NCBI RefSeq assembly: GCF_034929435.1
Contig: NZ_JAYFUM010000010.1
Span: 124,001-188,000, forward strand
Length of the DNA stretch: 64,000 nucleotides
Direction of reading: 5' to 3'
From: Arcicella rigui
GTDB taxonomy: Bacteria; Bacteroidota; Bacteroidia; Cytophagales; Spirosomataceae
Position numbers and translations under genes: made by a program. This document shows positions 27,194-36,603 of the stretch, piece after piece. Under the pieces are notes generated by a model, which did not search any database, had not been told where the DNA came from, and saw nothing but the letters and a program-made list of their open reading frames with translations. Numbering within the stretch: the stretch's first letter is position 1; every line of letters starts with the position of its first letter.

Positions 27194-27395
27194 TTTTATT
27201 TCAAAAACTCGCCATCAAAAAAATCCATTCATAAAGACAATCATACCGTCTGTTCAAATTAGAGTTGCCATTCCTCAGTACAGTGATAAATTTCGTCCAT
27301 CAAACAAATAAAAAAACAAAAGCTGTTAAAAATTATCTGTTTAAACCTCAAAACTTTCAAATAAACTCTAAACAAAGACTTTAACCAATAAGAAC

Positions 27396-27830
27396 ATGAA
27401 AGAATCACTTTATCGCATACCTTCAAAAGGACAATTAGGAGGTGTGGCTGCTGGCTTAGCAGAGCGTTTTGGGCTTGATGTAGCCGTTGTCAGAGTACTT
27501 TTATTTTTAGGATTAATATTCACACATGGTATTTTTTTCTGGATGTATATTATCTTGTGGATAGCTTTACCAGTAAAACATCAATGGGAAACTTCAGAAG
27601 TACCATTTGATTCAACCTTTAACTCAACATTTACTAACATGAAAAAAGATTCAAATAAAGTTTGGGGACTTATCCTCATTGTACTCGGTACGATTTTCCT
27701 TTTAGACGAATGGATTCCGGACTTTGATTTTGGTAAATTCTGGCCATTGATTTTAATTGCAGTAGGTGGTTATATCATCTTCAAAGACAAGGATAAAATC
27801 AATTTTAACAAAGATAAAAGTGAGTTCTAA
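27396..27830 (+). CDS. PspC-domain membrane protein
   Basis: 144 residues. The N-terminal ~60 residues match PspC (LYRIPSKGQLGGVAAGLAERFGLDVAVVRVLLFL, then one membrane helix). The C-terminal part carries two further hydrophobic segments (GLILIVLGTIFLLDEWIPDF, FWPLILIAVGGYIIF) resembling the LiaF N-terminal membrane unit. PspC-type proteins act in envelope stress responses. It lies 61 bp before the LiaF-like gene, with the same orientation, so the two are probably one operon. Confidence 0.88.
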   Translation: MKESLYRIPSKGQLGGVAAGLAERFGLDVAVVRVLLFLGLIFTHGIFFWMYIILWIALPVKHQWETSEVPFDSTFNSTFTNMKKDSNKVWGLILIVLGTIFLLDEWIPDFDFGKFWPLILIAVGGYIIFKDKDKINFNKDKSEF

Positions 27831-27891
27831 GCCATAAACTTAGCACTACTCTAAACCATGAAAGTATCTAAAACACATAAATCCTTTAACC

Positions 27892-28866
27892 ATGAATTCT
27901 AAAAGTTTATTTTCTGGCGGATTTTTAATTCTCCTCGGCTTGCTCTTTCTCGGAAAAGAGTTTGGCTGGTTTCATATCAATTGGCATGAAATCTCAAGAC
28001 TATGGCCACTCTTATTAATTTACTTGGGCTTAGTAGCGTTCTTGGGAAAAAGTAGCCGCTCGGCAACAGTAGTAACCATTGTACTTTTATGTGTTGCTAT
28101 TCCAACGGTACTTATCAGAAGTTGTCAAGAAAAAGTAGAAACAGCCTTCAACGACCACGATATTCATATCGGAACGGACGAAAATGAAGACGATAATAAC
28201 AATGATGACAACGAAGATAATGAGGATTACAGCAATCGAGAATCGCAACAGCGACTTGTAGAAGCAATGAATCCATTAATCAAAAATGCTAAATTTGATT
28301 TTTCGGGAGGTGCTGCTGAATTCATCATCAAAGGTACTTCTAAAGATTTAGTAGAAGCTGATGCTGACCTAAATTTTGGCAATATCTCTTTGAAAAAGAC
28401 AGGAGATTCTACCAACCCTGATATTAAATTTGCTTTGAAAGGTAAAAAAGACCACATCAATTTTAGTGACGACAATCACAACAAAATTAATTTAAAACTT
28501 AATCCATCAGTACTTTGGGATATGAGTTTTGAGTTTGGTGCAGGAAAAGCAGATTTTGATTTAAGTGACTATAAAATCAAGCATTTATCTATCAAAACTG
28601 GTGTTACTGAAACAGACGTAAAATTGGGTGATAAAGTCAATAATTTGGATGTGCAAGTTGAATCAGGTTTAACGTCAATAGAGTTCAATATTCCCGAGTC
28701 AGTGGGTTGTAGAATTGATGTTGATGGAGGTTTAAACTCAAAAGATTTTGATGGGTTTATTCAGAAAAATGGACATTGGGAAACCCCTAATTTCGAGAAA
28801 TCCACCAAAAAAATCAATATCAACTTTGATGGTGGATTACAAGAATTGAAAGTAAAAAGATATTAA
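27892..28866 (+). CDS. LiaF-like membrane protein (DUF5668 + LiaF C-terminal-like domain)
   Basis: 324 residues. Membrane helices at ~8-25, 37-52 and 58-75 (SGGFLILLGLLFLGKEFGW, WPLLLIYLGLVAFLG) form a DUF5668/LiaF-type anchor. A very acidic low-complexity linker (D/E/N-rich, ~95-120) leads to a beta-rich C-terminal domain (~130-324; FSGGAAEFIIKGTS, FEFGAGKADFDLSDY, GVTETDVKLGD) that resembles the LiaF/DUF2154 beta-solenoid. In Firmicutes LiaF represses envelope-stress signalling; here a stress role is inferred from pairing with PspC. Confidence 0.82.
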   Translation: MNSKSLFSGGFLILLGLLFLGKEFGWFHINWHEISRLWPLLLIYLGLVAFLGKSSRSATVVTIVLLCVAIPTVLIRSCQEKVETAFNDHDIHIGTDENEDDNNNDDNEDNEDYSNRESQQRLVEAMNPLIKNAKFDFSGGAAEFIIKGTSKDLVEADADLNFGNISLKKTGDSTNPDIKFALKGKKDHINFSDDNHNKINLKLNPSVLWDMSFEFGAGKADFDLSDYKIKHLSIKTGVTETDVKLGDKVNNLDVQVESGLTSIEFNIPESVGCRIDVDGGLNSKDFDGFIQKNGHWETPNFEKSTKKININFDGGLQELKVKRY

Positions 28867-28907
28867 GAAGTATTAGGCTGGTTTGATTGATGTTCAATTA
28901 AGCCAGC

Positions 28908-29312
28908 CTAATCTATATTTTGGCAAAGTTCTACCAATACAGAATTTGTCCCTTTCGGATGCAGAAAACACACCAATTTATTATCAGCTCCCGGTTTTGG
29001 CACTTCATTCAACAAAGTAAATCCTTCATTTTTCAAGCGTTCCATTTCGGTATAAATATTCTCAACCTCGAAAGCAAGATGATGAATACCTTCGCCTTTT
29101 TTCTCAATAAATTTTGTAATCGGACTCTCGGGACTTGTACCTTCAAGTAATTCAATTTTTGTTTTTCCAACTTGAAAAAAAGAAGTCATTACGCCCTCAG
29201 AGGCAACTCCCTCCTCTTTATAAGGTTTTACGCCCAAAAGTTTGGTGAAAAGTTCATTGGATACTGCCAAATCTTTGACAGCAATACCAATATGTTCAAC
29301 TTGTGTCATCAT
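28908..29312 (-). CDS. mce: Methylmalonyl-CoA epimerase
   Basis: 134 residues of the vicinal oxygen chelate fold. The sequence HIGIAVKDLAVSNELFTKLLGVKP, then FFQVGKTKIELLEGTSPESPI, GIHHLAFEVENI and HPKGTNSVLVELCQ supplies the metal ligands (His near the N-terminus, His in IHHLAFEV, Glu in LVELCQ) and is characteristic of the epimerase. It interconverts (2R)- and (2S)-methylmalonyl-CoA in propionate metabolism. The mutase genes are not in this window. Confidence 0.93.
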   Translation of the reverse strand: MMTQVEHIGIAVKDLAVSNELFTKLLGVKPYKEEGVASEGVMTSFFQVGKTKIELLEGTSPESPITKFIEKKGEGIHHLAFEVENIYTEMERLKNEGFTLLNEVPKPGADNKLVCFLHPKGTNSVLVELCQNID

Positions 29313-29417
29313 AAAAATTTGATTGGTTTTGTTTTGTTATTATTTGCGAAAATAGCCAAAAAACAAAAACCCCAACCTAAAGGCAGGGGTTTTAAATGAC
29401 TATCTATCTAAAAAAAA

Positions 29418-29612
29418 TTAGATTCTCTTTACATTCACAGCATTTAAGCCACGCTTTCCTTCTTGTACGTCGAAAGAAACAGAGTCATTTTCACGAATCG
29501 TTGTTCCAGATAATCCAGTTACGTGAACAAAGATTTCTTCATTAGACTCGTCATCAACGATAAATCCAAAACCTTTAGATTCGTTGAAAAATTTAACTTT
29601 ACCAGTTTGCAT
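29418..29612 (-). CDS. Cold-shock domain protein (first paralogue)
   Basis: 64 residues: a single OB-fold cold-shock domain with RNP1 KGFGFIVDD and RNP2 EIFVHVTGL. Such proteins bind single-stranded RNA/DNA and melt secondary structure. It is a close paralogue of the protein encoded 350 bp upstream on the same strand. A long AT-rich leader precedes it, as is usual for cold-shock genes. Confidence 0.94.
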   Translation of the reverse strand: MQTGKVKFFNESKGFGFIVDDESNEEIFVHVTGLSGTTIRENDSVSFDVQEGKRGLNAVNVKRI

Positions 29613-29959
29613 AAAAATTGATATAAAAAAAAATTAAAAAAAAATAAAAATACTATCGGTTTGTTCTGATTATACTGGTATCAATATATGCAAAACTAAT
29701 ATGTTAAAATCTTTTAGGTAAAAGATTTATCTCGCTTTCGTAAATATACGCTGTTTTATTCTCGGATATGAAAATAATATATTAACCTAAAATTAGAATT
29801 CTACTTAAAAAATTCTTACAACATAGCAAACAGTTTCTCAAATAAGTTCTGCTACATCTGTAATGAAACCAAAACTTTTAATAATTCAACAAATTTTACT
29901 CGTACTGAACTTTACTCTACAATTCGATTGTTCGAATTAATTCACAGCACTTGATTACA
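29613..29959. other. Leader/promoter region between the two cold-shock genes
   Basis: 347 bp of very AT-rich DNA. On the minus strand a TAGTTTTG box (plus-strand CAAAACTA, 29691-29698) matches TAnnTTTG and would give a leader of about 70 nt for the downstream gene; the -33 element is weak. No ORF or RNA gene is seen. Confidence 0.45.
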
Positions 29960-30154
29960 CTACAATTTCTTAACATTAGCAGCGTTAAGACCTCTTTTTC
30001 CTTCAACGATATCGAATGACACTTTGTCATCTTGGCGTAAATGAATACCACCTAAAGCTGTTACGTGAACGAAAATCTCTTGTCCACTTGCACTGTCAAC
30101 GATAAAGCCGAAGCCTTTGCTTTCATTAAAAAATTTAACTGTTCCTGTTTGCAT
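29960..30154 (-). CDS. Cold-shock domain protein (second paralogue)
   Basis: 64 residues when started at the ATG at 30154 (MQTGTVKFFNESKGFGF), which aligns exactly with the neighbouring paralogue; an upstream in-frame start would add 14 unrelated residues. RNP1 KGFGFIVDS and RNP2 EIFVHVTAL are intact. The two copies differ mainly in the loop after RNP2 (GGIHLRQDDKVSFDI against SGTTIRENDSVSFDV), consistent with a tandem duplication that has diverged. Confidence 0.94.
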   Translation of the reverse strand: MQTGTVKFFNESKGFGFIVDSASGQEIFVHVTALGGIHLRQDDKVSFDIVEGKRGLNAANVKKL

Positions 30155-30617
30155 GACGTAAAAAAGAATGGTTGATAATGATACACAAGTTTGCATCTGG
30201 GTAAAGTATGCAATTTACCTTTTGCAAATTAATAGCCCTAAAAGTCTAAGATTGATACTGGTAGTATTGTGATAATCAAGGAGAATGTGAATCTAAGGGA
30301 AGCAACGGACTCTTGAAAACTAATTACTTTGCATTAAAAAACTTGGCACTCTTTTTACTATTAATGCTCAAATGTAAGTATAATTTTGTGTATTCCTATT
30401 TTTAACTCGTTTTTTTTTTGAAACAAAAATTTAAAATATAACTATATTTATAATATTTTGTAAATTTTCACCATTCTTTAAGATTAAAATAGTATTAGTC
30501 TTCATTTTTAACTTTTTATAAAAAAATAAATATTTTGACTTACGGTGAAAACAAAGTAACTTTATGTGAGTTTTATCCTGTAATTGATTAATATTCAGAA
30601 ATTTACTTTCGACTACC
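30155..30617. other. Divergent intergenic region between a cold-shock gene and a PspC-like gene
   Basis: 463 bp, strongly AT-rich, holding the presumed leader of the cold-shock gene on one side and the PspC-like promoter on the other. It includes a run of ten T near 30410. No ORF of quality and no RNA gene is seen. Confidence 0.5.
30534..30564 (+). promoter_or_regulatory. Candidate promoter of the small PspC gene
   Basis: TTTG at 30534-30537, a 19-bp spacer and TAACTTTA at 30557-30564 (7 of 8 matches to TAnnTTTG), 54 bp before the ATG. Confidence 0.45.
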
Positions 30618-30848
30618 ATGACAAACATTCTAAAATTGAAGTACTTTGTAGAGCATCATGTATTTGGTGTTTGTACTCGTATTGGTGAAAAGCTTGGTAT
30701 CTCTACCAGCAGCATTCGCTTATATTTTGTTTATGTTTCCTTCATCACGGTTGGCTCTCCGATTATCATTTATTTAGTACTGGCTTTTTGGATGAACATT
30801 CGCCGTCATCTTCGTCAGTGTAATCATCCTACCGTTTGGGAACTTTAA
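30618..30848 (+). CDS. Small PspC-domain protein
   Basis: 76 residues. KYFVEHHVFGVCTRIGEKLGISTSSIRLYFVYVSF followed by a membrane helix is the PspC pattern (G-V-C/A-x-x-x-x-x-x-L-G-I). It is a second, minimal PspC homologue in the window, unlike the longer protein at 27396-27830. It ends 1 bp short of the convergent glycosyltransferase gene. Confidence 0.83.
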   Translation: MTNILKLKYFVEHHVFGVCTRIGEKLGISTSSIRLYFVYVSFITVGSPIIIYLVLAFWMNIRRHLRQCNHPTVWEL

Positions 30849-30849
30849 A

Positions 30850-31860
30850 CTAAAACTTCGGTAAATCTTTAAACTTCTTTTTTCCTTTTACGAAGTAGTG
30901 CCAAATTATCTTTTCAGGAAATATAGCTTTAATGTTATTTCTTTTCTGGATTGATATTCTTTTATTGTGCCATTTACGGATATTAGCATAAAAATCGAAA
31001 TGAGCCTTTACTACTGCCCAACAGTCTTGCCAAGTATCAAAAAATAAAAACTTTGCTCCCGCAACACCATCCAAGACAAGTCGCAAGAAAATTGCTTTTG
31101 CAAAACCTTTGTCAGGATGGTTTTTATACAACATTGCTAAACCATTTCTGAAATTCAAAAAAGTTTTATACGGATTTGATTTATGCAAAGTACCACCGCC
31201 AACATGATATACTTCTGATTCGCCACAAACGAATACTTGGTAGCCTGCGTGGTGCATTCTCCAACAAAGGTCAATCTCTTCCATGTGAGCGAAGAAATCA
31301 CCATCAAAGCCACCTACTTGATGAAATATTTCGGCTCTGACAAACATACAAGCACCCGTTGCCCAGAACACTTCTTGATTATTGTTGAACTGCCCTAAAT
31401 CTTCTTCTAAATCTAAGAAAATCCTTCCTCTACAAAAAGGGTAGCCGAGATGGTCGATAAAACCGCCTGCCGCACCTGCGTACTCAAAGTGAGTTTTCTG
31501 ATGAAAGGCTTTAATTTTGGGCTGACAAGCTGCAATTGTCGGGTTTTTCTTCATCAAATCAATAATTGGCTCAATCCAGTTTGGCGTTACTTCCACATCT
31601 GAATTTAACAAAACATAATACTCTGCTTCAATCTGACTAAGGGCTTCGTTGTAGCCTTGAGCAAATCCATGATTTTCTGAAAGAGCAATCACTTTTACTT
31701 CAGGGAAATTTGTCTTCAATAATTCTAATGACTTATCTGTCGAGGCGTTATCAGCTACGTAAATCGCTGCATTTGAAGAGTTTTGAATAACGGAAGGTAA
31801 AAAATCAGTTAAGTGTTTTTGTCCATTATAATTTAAAATGACAACTGCAATTTGATTCAT
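30850..31860 (-). CDS. Family 2 glycosyltransferase (rhamnosyltransferase-like)
   Basis: 336 residues. The GT-A fold starts with IAVVILNYNGQKHLTDFLPS, the nucleotide-binding VADNASTDKSLELL and the DxD-equivalent VLLNSDVEVTPNW; later GACMFVRAEIFHQVGGFDGDFFAHMEEIDLCWRMHHAGY is the usual acceptor/catalytic region with the ED motif. The family builds surface polysaccharides at the inner membrane using nucleotide sugars. The sugar is not identifiable, and no other polysaccharide genes are adjacent. Confidence 0.92.
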   Translation of the reverse strand: MNQIAVVILNYNGQKHLTDFLPSVIQNSSNAAIYVADNASTDKSLELLKTNFPEVKVIALSENHGFAQGYNEALSQIEAEYYVLLNSDVEVTPNWIEPIIDLMKKNPTIAACQPKIKAFHQKTHFEYAGAAGGFIDHLGYPFCRGRIFLDLEEDLGQFNNNQEVFWATGACMFVRAEIFHQVGGFDGDFFAHMEEIDLCWRMHHAGYQVFVCGESEVYHVGGGTLHKSNPYKTFLNFRNGLAMLYKNHPDKGFAKAIFLRLVLDGVAGAKFLFFDTWQDCWAVVKAHFDFYANIRKWHNKRISIQKRNNIKAIFPEKIIWHYFVKGKKKFKDLPKF

Positions 31861-32074
31861 AAAGTTATTTTAGCTATTTTAGAGCTAATTCCAAATCTGT
31901 GTTTAATTAATTTCACGCTTATTTCATGAAATTAACCTTCTAAAAATTCAATACGTTTAATTATGTTAGCTTACAAAGTTAAGTCGATTTTTTGAAAAAG
32001 AACCGAACACAAATTATTGTAATTCAAATAACCCCAATTAAAGCTTTGTCAACAAGCAATAACACCAAACTATT

Positions 32075-33730
32075 ATGATAAATAATTCAATTTTCAGGCG
32101 TAAATCCATTCAAAACGTTTTAAAACAGAATGATGATTCACACGGCGGCGGTGGTTTAGTAAAAATTCTCGGAGTAAGAGACCTTACAGCCTTTGGCGTA
32201 GCGGCAATTATCGGTGCTGGTATTTTTAGTACAATTGGTAGAGCAAGTTTTGAAGGTGGCCCCGCAGTATCTTTACTTTTTGTCTTTGTGTCTATCGCCT
32301 GTATTTTTACGGCTCTTTGTTATGCTCAGTTTGCTTCAATGGTTCCTGTTTCGGGAAGTGCCTATACTTATGCTTATGTTTCTTTCGGTGAAATATTTGC
32401 TTGGATAATTGGTTGGGCTTTGATTCTTGAATATGCTGTTTCAAATATGGTAGTGGCAATTTCTTGGTCGGAGTACTTTGTGGGAATGCTCGCAGGTTTC
32501 GGCATCAATTTTCCTGATTATCTGACAATTGACTACGGTACAGCTCATCGGGCATTTTTAGCGAGCCAAAACGCTTCCGCAACTTTAACTGATGCTGATT
32601 TGTTTGCCGCAAAAGCCTATGAGCACGCTCCTATTTTAGGTAGTTTTAAATTTTTAATTGACCTTCCAGCTGGTGTAATTACGATTTTAGTAACCTCATT
32701 GGTTTATGTAGGAATGAAAGAATCGAGAACTGCCAGTAACTTTTTAGTGGTTCTAAAATTACTTGTAATATTATTAGTGATTTCGGTAGGTGCTTTTTAT
32801 ATCAAACCCGAAAACTGGTCACCTTTTGCACCGAATGGAGCTCAGGGAGTTTTGGGGGGAGTTGCCTCTGTTTTCTTTGCTTTTATTGGTTTCGATTCTA
32901 TTTCAACTACGGCTGAAGAATGTAAGAACCCTCAAAGAGATTTACCAAGAGCCATGATTTATTGCTTAGTAATTTGTGCGGTACTTTATGTTTGCATTAC
33001 CTTGGTTTTGACAGGAATGGTAAATTATACTGAATTAAAAGTAGATGACCCATTGGCCTATGTATTCCAAAAAATTGGCTTCAACTTTATGGCAGGTGTT
33101 ATTTCTGTTTCTGCCGTAGTGGCTATTACAAGTGCTTTGTTGGTGTATCAAATGGGACAGCCAAGAATATGGATGGCAATGAGTCGTGATGGATTACTTT
33201 GGAAACGTTTTTCTGAAATTCACCCTAAATTCAAAACACCAAGTTTTGCTACTATTATTACGGGTTTGGTGGTAGCTATCCCTTCGTTGTTTTTGGATAT
33301 GGGCTTTTTTGTTGACTTAACCAGTGTGGGTACTTTCTTTGCCTTTATTTTAGTTTGTGGTGGCGTTTTGTACTTAGACTATCAGGGTTTATCTAAAGAT
33401 GCAAAATTTAAGATTCCTTATTTGAATGGACAGTATTTGGTAGGAATATTATTCGTCATTACTATCAGTTTTGTATTTTATGAAAACAAACTTTTTAGTG
33501 AAATTCACGAAAAACCTTTACTGGTAGTATTTTGGCTTACTTGGTTAGTTTTGTCAGTATTGGCTTATATGCACAAATTTTCAATGTTACCTGTTTTAGG
33601 TGTTTTGACCAATTTGTACTTAATGACCGAATTAGGTATTACAAACTGGACAATCTTTATCATTTGGTTGGCAATTGGTTTAGTGATTTACTTCATGTAT
33701 GGTTACAAACACAGTAAATTATCGAAATAA
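32075..33730 (+). CDS. Cationic amino acid transporter-like APC permease
   Basis: 551 residues, 12-14 membrane segments. The pattern LGVRDLTAFGVAAIIGAGIFSTIG and FFAFIGFDSISTTAEECKNPQRDLPRA is characteristic of the CAT (YfnA-like) branch of the APC superfamily. It would import amino acids by proton symport. A strong terminator follows. The substrate is not determined by sequence alone. Confidence 0.9.
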   Translation: MINNSIFRRKSIQNVLKQNDDSHGGGGLVKILGVRDLTAFGVAAIIGAGIFSTIGRASFEGGPAVSLLFVFVSIACIFTALCYAQFASMVPVSGSAYTYAYVSFGEIFAWIIGWALILEYAVSNMVVAISWSEYFVGMLAGFGINFPDYLTIDYGTAHRAFLASQNASATLTDADLFAAKAYEHAPILGSFKFLIDLPAGVITILVTSLVYVGMKESRTASNFLVVLKLLVILLVISVGAFYIKPENWSPFAPNGAQGVLGGVASVFFAFIGFDSISTTAEECKNPQRDLPRAMIYCLVICAVLYVCITLVLTGMVNYTELKVDDPLAYVFQKIGFNFMAGVISVSAVVAITSALLVYQMGQPRIWMAMSRDGLLWKRFSEIHPKFKTPSFATIITGLVVAIPSLFLDMGFFVDLTSVGTFFAFILVCGGVLYLDYQGLSKDAKFKIPYLNGQYLVGILFVITISFVFYENKLFSEIHEKPLLVVFWLTWLVLSVLAYMHKFSMLPVLGVLTNLYLMTELGITNWTIFIIWLAIGLVIYFMYGYKHSKLSK

Positions 33731-33750
33731 TTGTTGTATATCATTTATCA

Positions 33751-33789
33751 TCAAAAAAGCCTTTCAAGAGTATTGAAAGGCTTTTTTGA
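33751..33789. terminator. Bidirectional terminator
   Basis: 17-bp perfect arms (TCAAAAAAGCCTTTCAA at 33751-33767 and its complement at 33773-33789), 5-nt loop. It lies between the convergent permease and YugP-like genes. Confidence 0.9.
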
Positions 33790-33815
33790 TTGCGGTATTT
33801 TACTCTTGATTTTCT

Positions 33816-34511
33816 TTAATCGTCACTTCGTCTGCCACCAGAAAGTAGCGACATATAGTAAAGTAACTGAGCTAACATTCCTAAAGCTGCTGCTACGTAA
33901 GTCATAGCTGCCCACCAAAGAGCGTCTTTTGCCATTTCGTGTTCACGTTGAGTTACGATATTTCTTTCACTCATCCAAGCTAAAGCTCTTCTTGAAGCAT
34001 CAAATTCTACGGGTAAAGTAATGAAACTAAACAAAGTAGCCAAAGCAAACATTGCTACGCCGATTGTTAAAACTAATTTATTTCCTGTTGAGTACAACAA
34101 CATCATACCAATCATCAAGGCAATTGGCATAAAATTGTTAGCGATACTTAAAACAGGTACCATCGCACTACGAAACTCTAACATCGAATAAGCTCTTGCG
34201 TGTTGAACCGCATGACCGCACTCGTGAGAGGCAACTGCCGCAGCCGAAGCACTTCTACCATAATAAACATCTGGGCTTAGGTTTACGGTTTTGTCAGATG
34301 GATTATAGTGGTCTGTTAATTGCCCTTCTACCGAAATGATTCTTACATCATAAATACCATTATCACGCAACATTTTTTCAGCGATTTCTCTTCCTGAAAG
34401 TCCATTGGCTAAACCAATTTCAGAGTATTGTTGAAATTTGCTTTTTAATCTCCATTGCACGAACATCCCGATTCCTGCAAAAACTAAAGTAATTAAATAT
34501 ATGCCTATCAT
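33816..34511 (-). CDS. YugP-like membrane zinc metallopeptidase
   Basis: 231 residues. An N-terminal membrane helix, then SHECGHAVQH (HExxH zinc site) and LPVEFDASRRALAWM with the third acidic ligand, and three more membrane helices, all as in the YugP (DUF1751/neutral zinc metallopeptidase) family. It is the last gene of a three-gene operon, starting 5 bp after the rfaE2 stop. Physiological substrates are unknown. Confidence 0.9.
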   Translation of the reverse strand: MIGIYLITLVFAGIGMFVQWRLKSKFQQYSEIGLANGLSGREIAEKMLRDNGIYDVRIISVEGQLTDHYNPSDKTVNLSPDVYYGRSASAAAVASHECGHAVQHARAYSMLEFRSAMVPVLSIANNFMPIALMIGMMLLYSTGNKLVLTIGVAMFALATLFSFITLPVEFDASRRALAWMSERNIVTQREHEMAKDALWWAAMTYVAAALGMLAQLLYYMSLLSGGRRSDD

Positions 34512-34516
34512 AGCTA

Positions 34517-34993
34517 TTAAATTTGTTTAATTTTCTCTATTAATGAAGTAGTTGAATAGCCTTTTACCAAAGGAATTGTCTTTACTTCCCCTCCTTTTCC
34601 TATAACGAAATCTGCTCCTACAATAGTTTCAACTGTATAATCATCTCCTTTCACTAAAATATCAGGTTTTACTTCTTCAATTAAAGTGAGCGGTGTGGGT
34701 TCGTCAAAAAGTACAACAGCATCTACAAATTCAAATGCCGACATCATTCTTGCACGAGCATACTCGTTCACTACGGGGCGACTTTCTCCTTTCAAACGTT
34801 TTACAGAAGCATCGGTATTTAAGCCAAGTACCAATCTGTTGCCTAAATTTCGGGCTTTTTCTAAATAATCAATATGCCCTAAATGAACAATATCAAAACA
34901 ACCATTTGTAAAGACAATCTTTTCGCCTTTACTCTGCCAAGCCTTTACTCTTTCGATGGCTTCGCCGAGGCTTACAATTTTATTTTCAGTCAT
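34517..34993 (-). CDS. rfaE2: D-glycero-beta-D-manno-heptose 1-phosphate adenylyltransferase
   Basis: 158 residues, corresponding to the C-terminal half of bifunctional HldE. FTNGCFDIVHLGHIDYLEKARNLG contains the HxGH nucleotidyltransferase motif, and GLNTDASVKRLKGESRPV follows as in the family. It makes ADP-heptose for lipopolysaccharide core or S-layer glycans. The kinase half (RfaE1) is not in this window. The gene overlaps the upstream flippase-like gene by 8 bp. Confidence 0.92.
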   Translation of the reverse strand: MTENKIVSLGEAIERVKAWQSKGEKIVFTNGCFDIVHLGHIDYLEKARNLGNRLVLGLNTDASVKRLKGESRPVVNEYARARMMSAFEFVDAVVLFDEPTPLTLIEEVKPDILVKGDDYTVETIVGADFVIGKGGEVKTIPLVKGYSTTSLIEKIKQI

Positions 34994-35957
34994 TAGTTTT
35001 CGGTTTTATAAATAAAGTAATCAGGAAACTCAAAGCACCTAATGCCAATAAAGTAATCATTTGCGAGCCATGAATAAATGTAGCCAACATAATTCCATCT
35101 TTTTGAGGTAAGCCATAAAGTACCAAAGCATTTCCAACTAAAAAATGGAATGGACCAATACCGCCTTGTGTAGGAGCTGCCATTCCGAAAGAACCCATCG
35201 TAAGTACCGTTAAGCCAGCCAACAAACCTAAATGGGCTGTTTGTGGAATAGCAAAGAAAAGTACATAAGCCGAAAGCAAATACATCACCCAAATTGTGAT
35301 AGAATAAACCACAAAAGCAATGGGGTTTTCGAGGTGGCGGACACTCATCAAACCATCTAAAAGTCCGTTGATAAAAGTAATGATTTTACTAAGAAACGGC
35401 ACAGTAGAAAGTTGTTCTTGGTATTTTCTGAAAAAATAAATACCTACGATACCCCCCACAAACAAAAAAGCCAGTAAGCCCAAAAGTATGTAAACTTTAG
35501 AAGCAAACTGTTCCATGAAGAAATTTTGTAGTTTGTTAAATTCAAAAATTAAATTGAGTGTAAGTACGATTAGCAAACTGATTAAATCAAAAATTCGCTC
35601 GGTAAGTACTGTTCCAAAAGATTTTTCAAAAGGGATATTGTCGGTTTTTCTCAAACTGCCACAACGAGAAACTTCGCCCATTCGGGGAATGATGTAATTG
35701 GCAAAATAACCTATAAAAATGGCTAAAGTAGTATTAAAGAGCGAAGGCTGATAGCCAAGTGGTTTCATTAAAATTCTCCAACGAGCAGCACGACTCACGT
35801 GGGCGGTCATGGCAAACAAAGCCGAAAGCAAAAGCCATCTATAATCAGCATTGGCGAATTGGTCGAGCATTTCAGACAAACTAATGTCTTTGAAGACAAA
35901 CCAAAGTAAAGCACCAGCCAAAACCAGCGAAACGGTGTACTGAAGAATCTTTTTCAT
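34986..35957 (-). CDS. Flippase-like (lysylphosphatidylglycerol synthase TM region / UPF0104) membrane protein
   Basis: About 323 residues when started at the ATG at 35957; a TTG five codons upstream is less likely. Around eight membrane helices and the motif WRILMKPLGYQPSLFNTTLAIFIGYFANYIIPRMGEVSRC place it in the AglD/MprF N-terminal flippase-like family. In this family the membrane part transports or flips lipids, sometimes lipid-linked sugars; its coupling to rfaE2 hints at an envelope glycolipid role. It is the first gene of the operon. Confidence 0.88.
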   Translation of the reverse strand: MKKILQYTVSLVLAGALLWFVFKDISLSEMLDQFANADYRWLLLSALFAMTAHVSRAARWRILMKPLGYQPSLFNTTLAIFIGYFANYIIPRMGEVSRCGSLRKTDNIPFEKSFGTVLTERIFDLISLLIVLTLNLIFEFNKLQNFFMEQFASKVYILLGLLAFLFVGGIVGIYFFRKYQEQLSTVPFLSKIITFINGLLDGLMSVRHLENPIAFVVYSITIWVMYLLSAYVLFFAIPQTAHLGLLAGLTVLTMGSFGMAAPTQGGIGPFHFLVGNALVLYGLPQKDGIMLATFIHGSQMITLLALGALSFLITLFIKPKTND

Positions 35958-36066
35958 AATAGAAGTCAACAAAAGAGGTTTAGAGTATCGGTATAATTTA
36001 TCTTAAATATTTAATAGCTTAATACCGATACTCAATCAAACAAAGCAAATACAAAATTAAGAATGT

Positions 36067-36142
36067 TGAATTATGAGTTAAGTTTTAAATTTAAACAATT
36101 GATGATAAGGTTCTTCTTTTATCATTCATCACTCATAATTCA
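36067..36142. repeat. Inverted repeat of TGAATTATGAGT words
   Basis: 12-bp complementary arms 36067-36078 and 36131-36142, with a weaker inner pairing (GATGATAA against TTATCATT). The word is closely related to the arms of the 15701-15765 element. It lies between panD and the flippase-like operon, on the 3' side of panD. Confidence 0.55.
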
Positions 36143-36151
36143 TATCTCTTA

Positions 36152-36502
36152 TCAGCCTACTAATCTATTGTTATCATCAGGAAAAACCAAACTTGGTTTG
36201 TGAACACGAGCCTCCTCGGCAGTCATCATTGCGTAGGCAATAATAATAACAATATCACCAATCTGAGCTCTTCGAGCTGCCGCACCATTTAAACAAACCA
36301 TTCCAGAACCACGCTCACCTTTGATAACATAAGTCTCAAATCGTTCGCCGTTATTATTGTTTACAATTTGTACTTTTTCGTTCTCAATCAAATTGGCAGC
36401 GTCCATTAAATCTTCGTCGATAGTGACACTCCCTACATAATTCAACTCCGCTTGAGTAATTTTTACCCGATGGAGTTTAGATTTCATAACATGAAGAAAC
36501 AT
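36152..36502 (-). CDS. panD: Aspartate 1-decarboxylase (pyruvoyl enzyme)
   Basis: 116 residues. The zymogen self-cleavage site Gly24-Ser25 lies in LNYVGSVTID, at the same numbering as the E. coli enzyme, which supports the start MFLHVMKSKLHRVK. Further conserved parts are NGERFETYVIKGERGSGMVCLNGAAARRAQIGDIVIII. It makes beta-alanine for pantothenate. It lies downstream of panC on the same strand with 101 bp between. Confidence 0.95.
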   Translation of the reverse strand: MFLHVMKSKLHRVKITQAELNYVGSVTIDEDLMDAANLIENEKVQIVNNNNGERFETYVIKGERGSGMVCLNGAAARRAQIGDIVIIIAYAMMTAEEARVHKPSLVFPDDNNRLVG

Positions 36503-36603
36503 AACAAAATTTTAAAATCGTGGAATAACAAATGGTTCACACCACTTGTCAATGAAAGTACAAAGATAAGGTATTTTTACCGCTTGTTTGGTTGCTCATT
36601 ATT

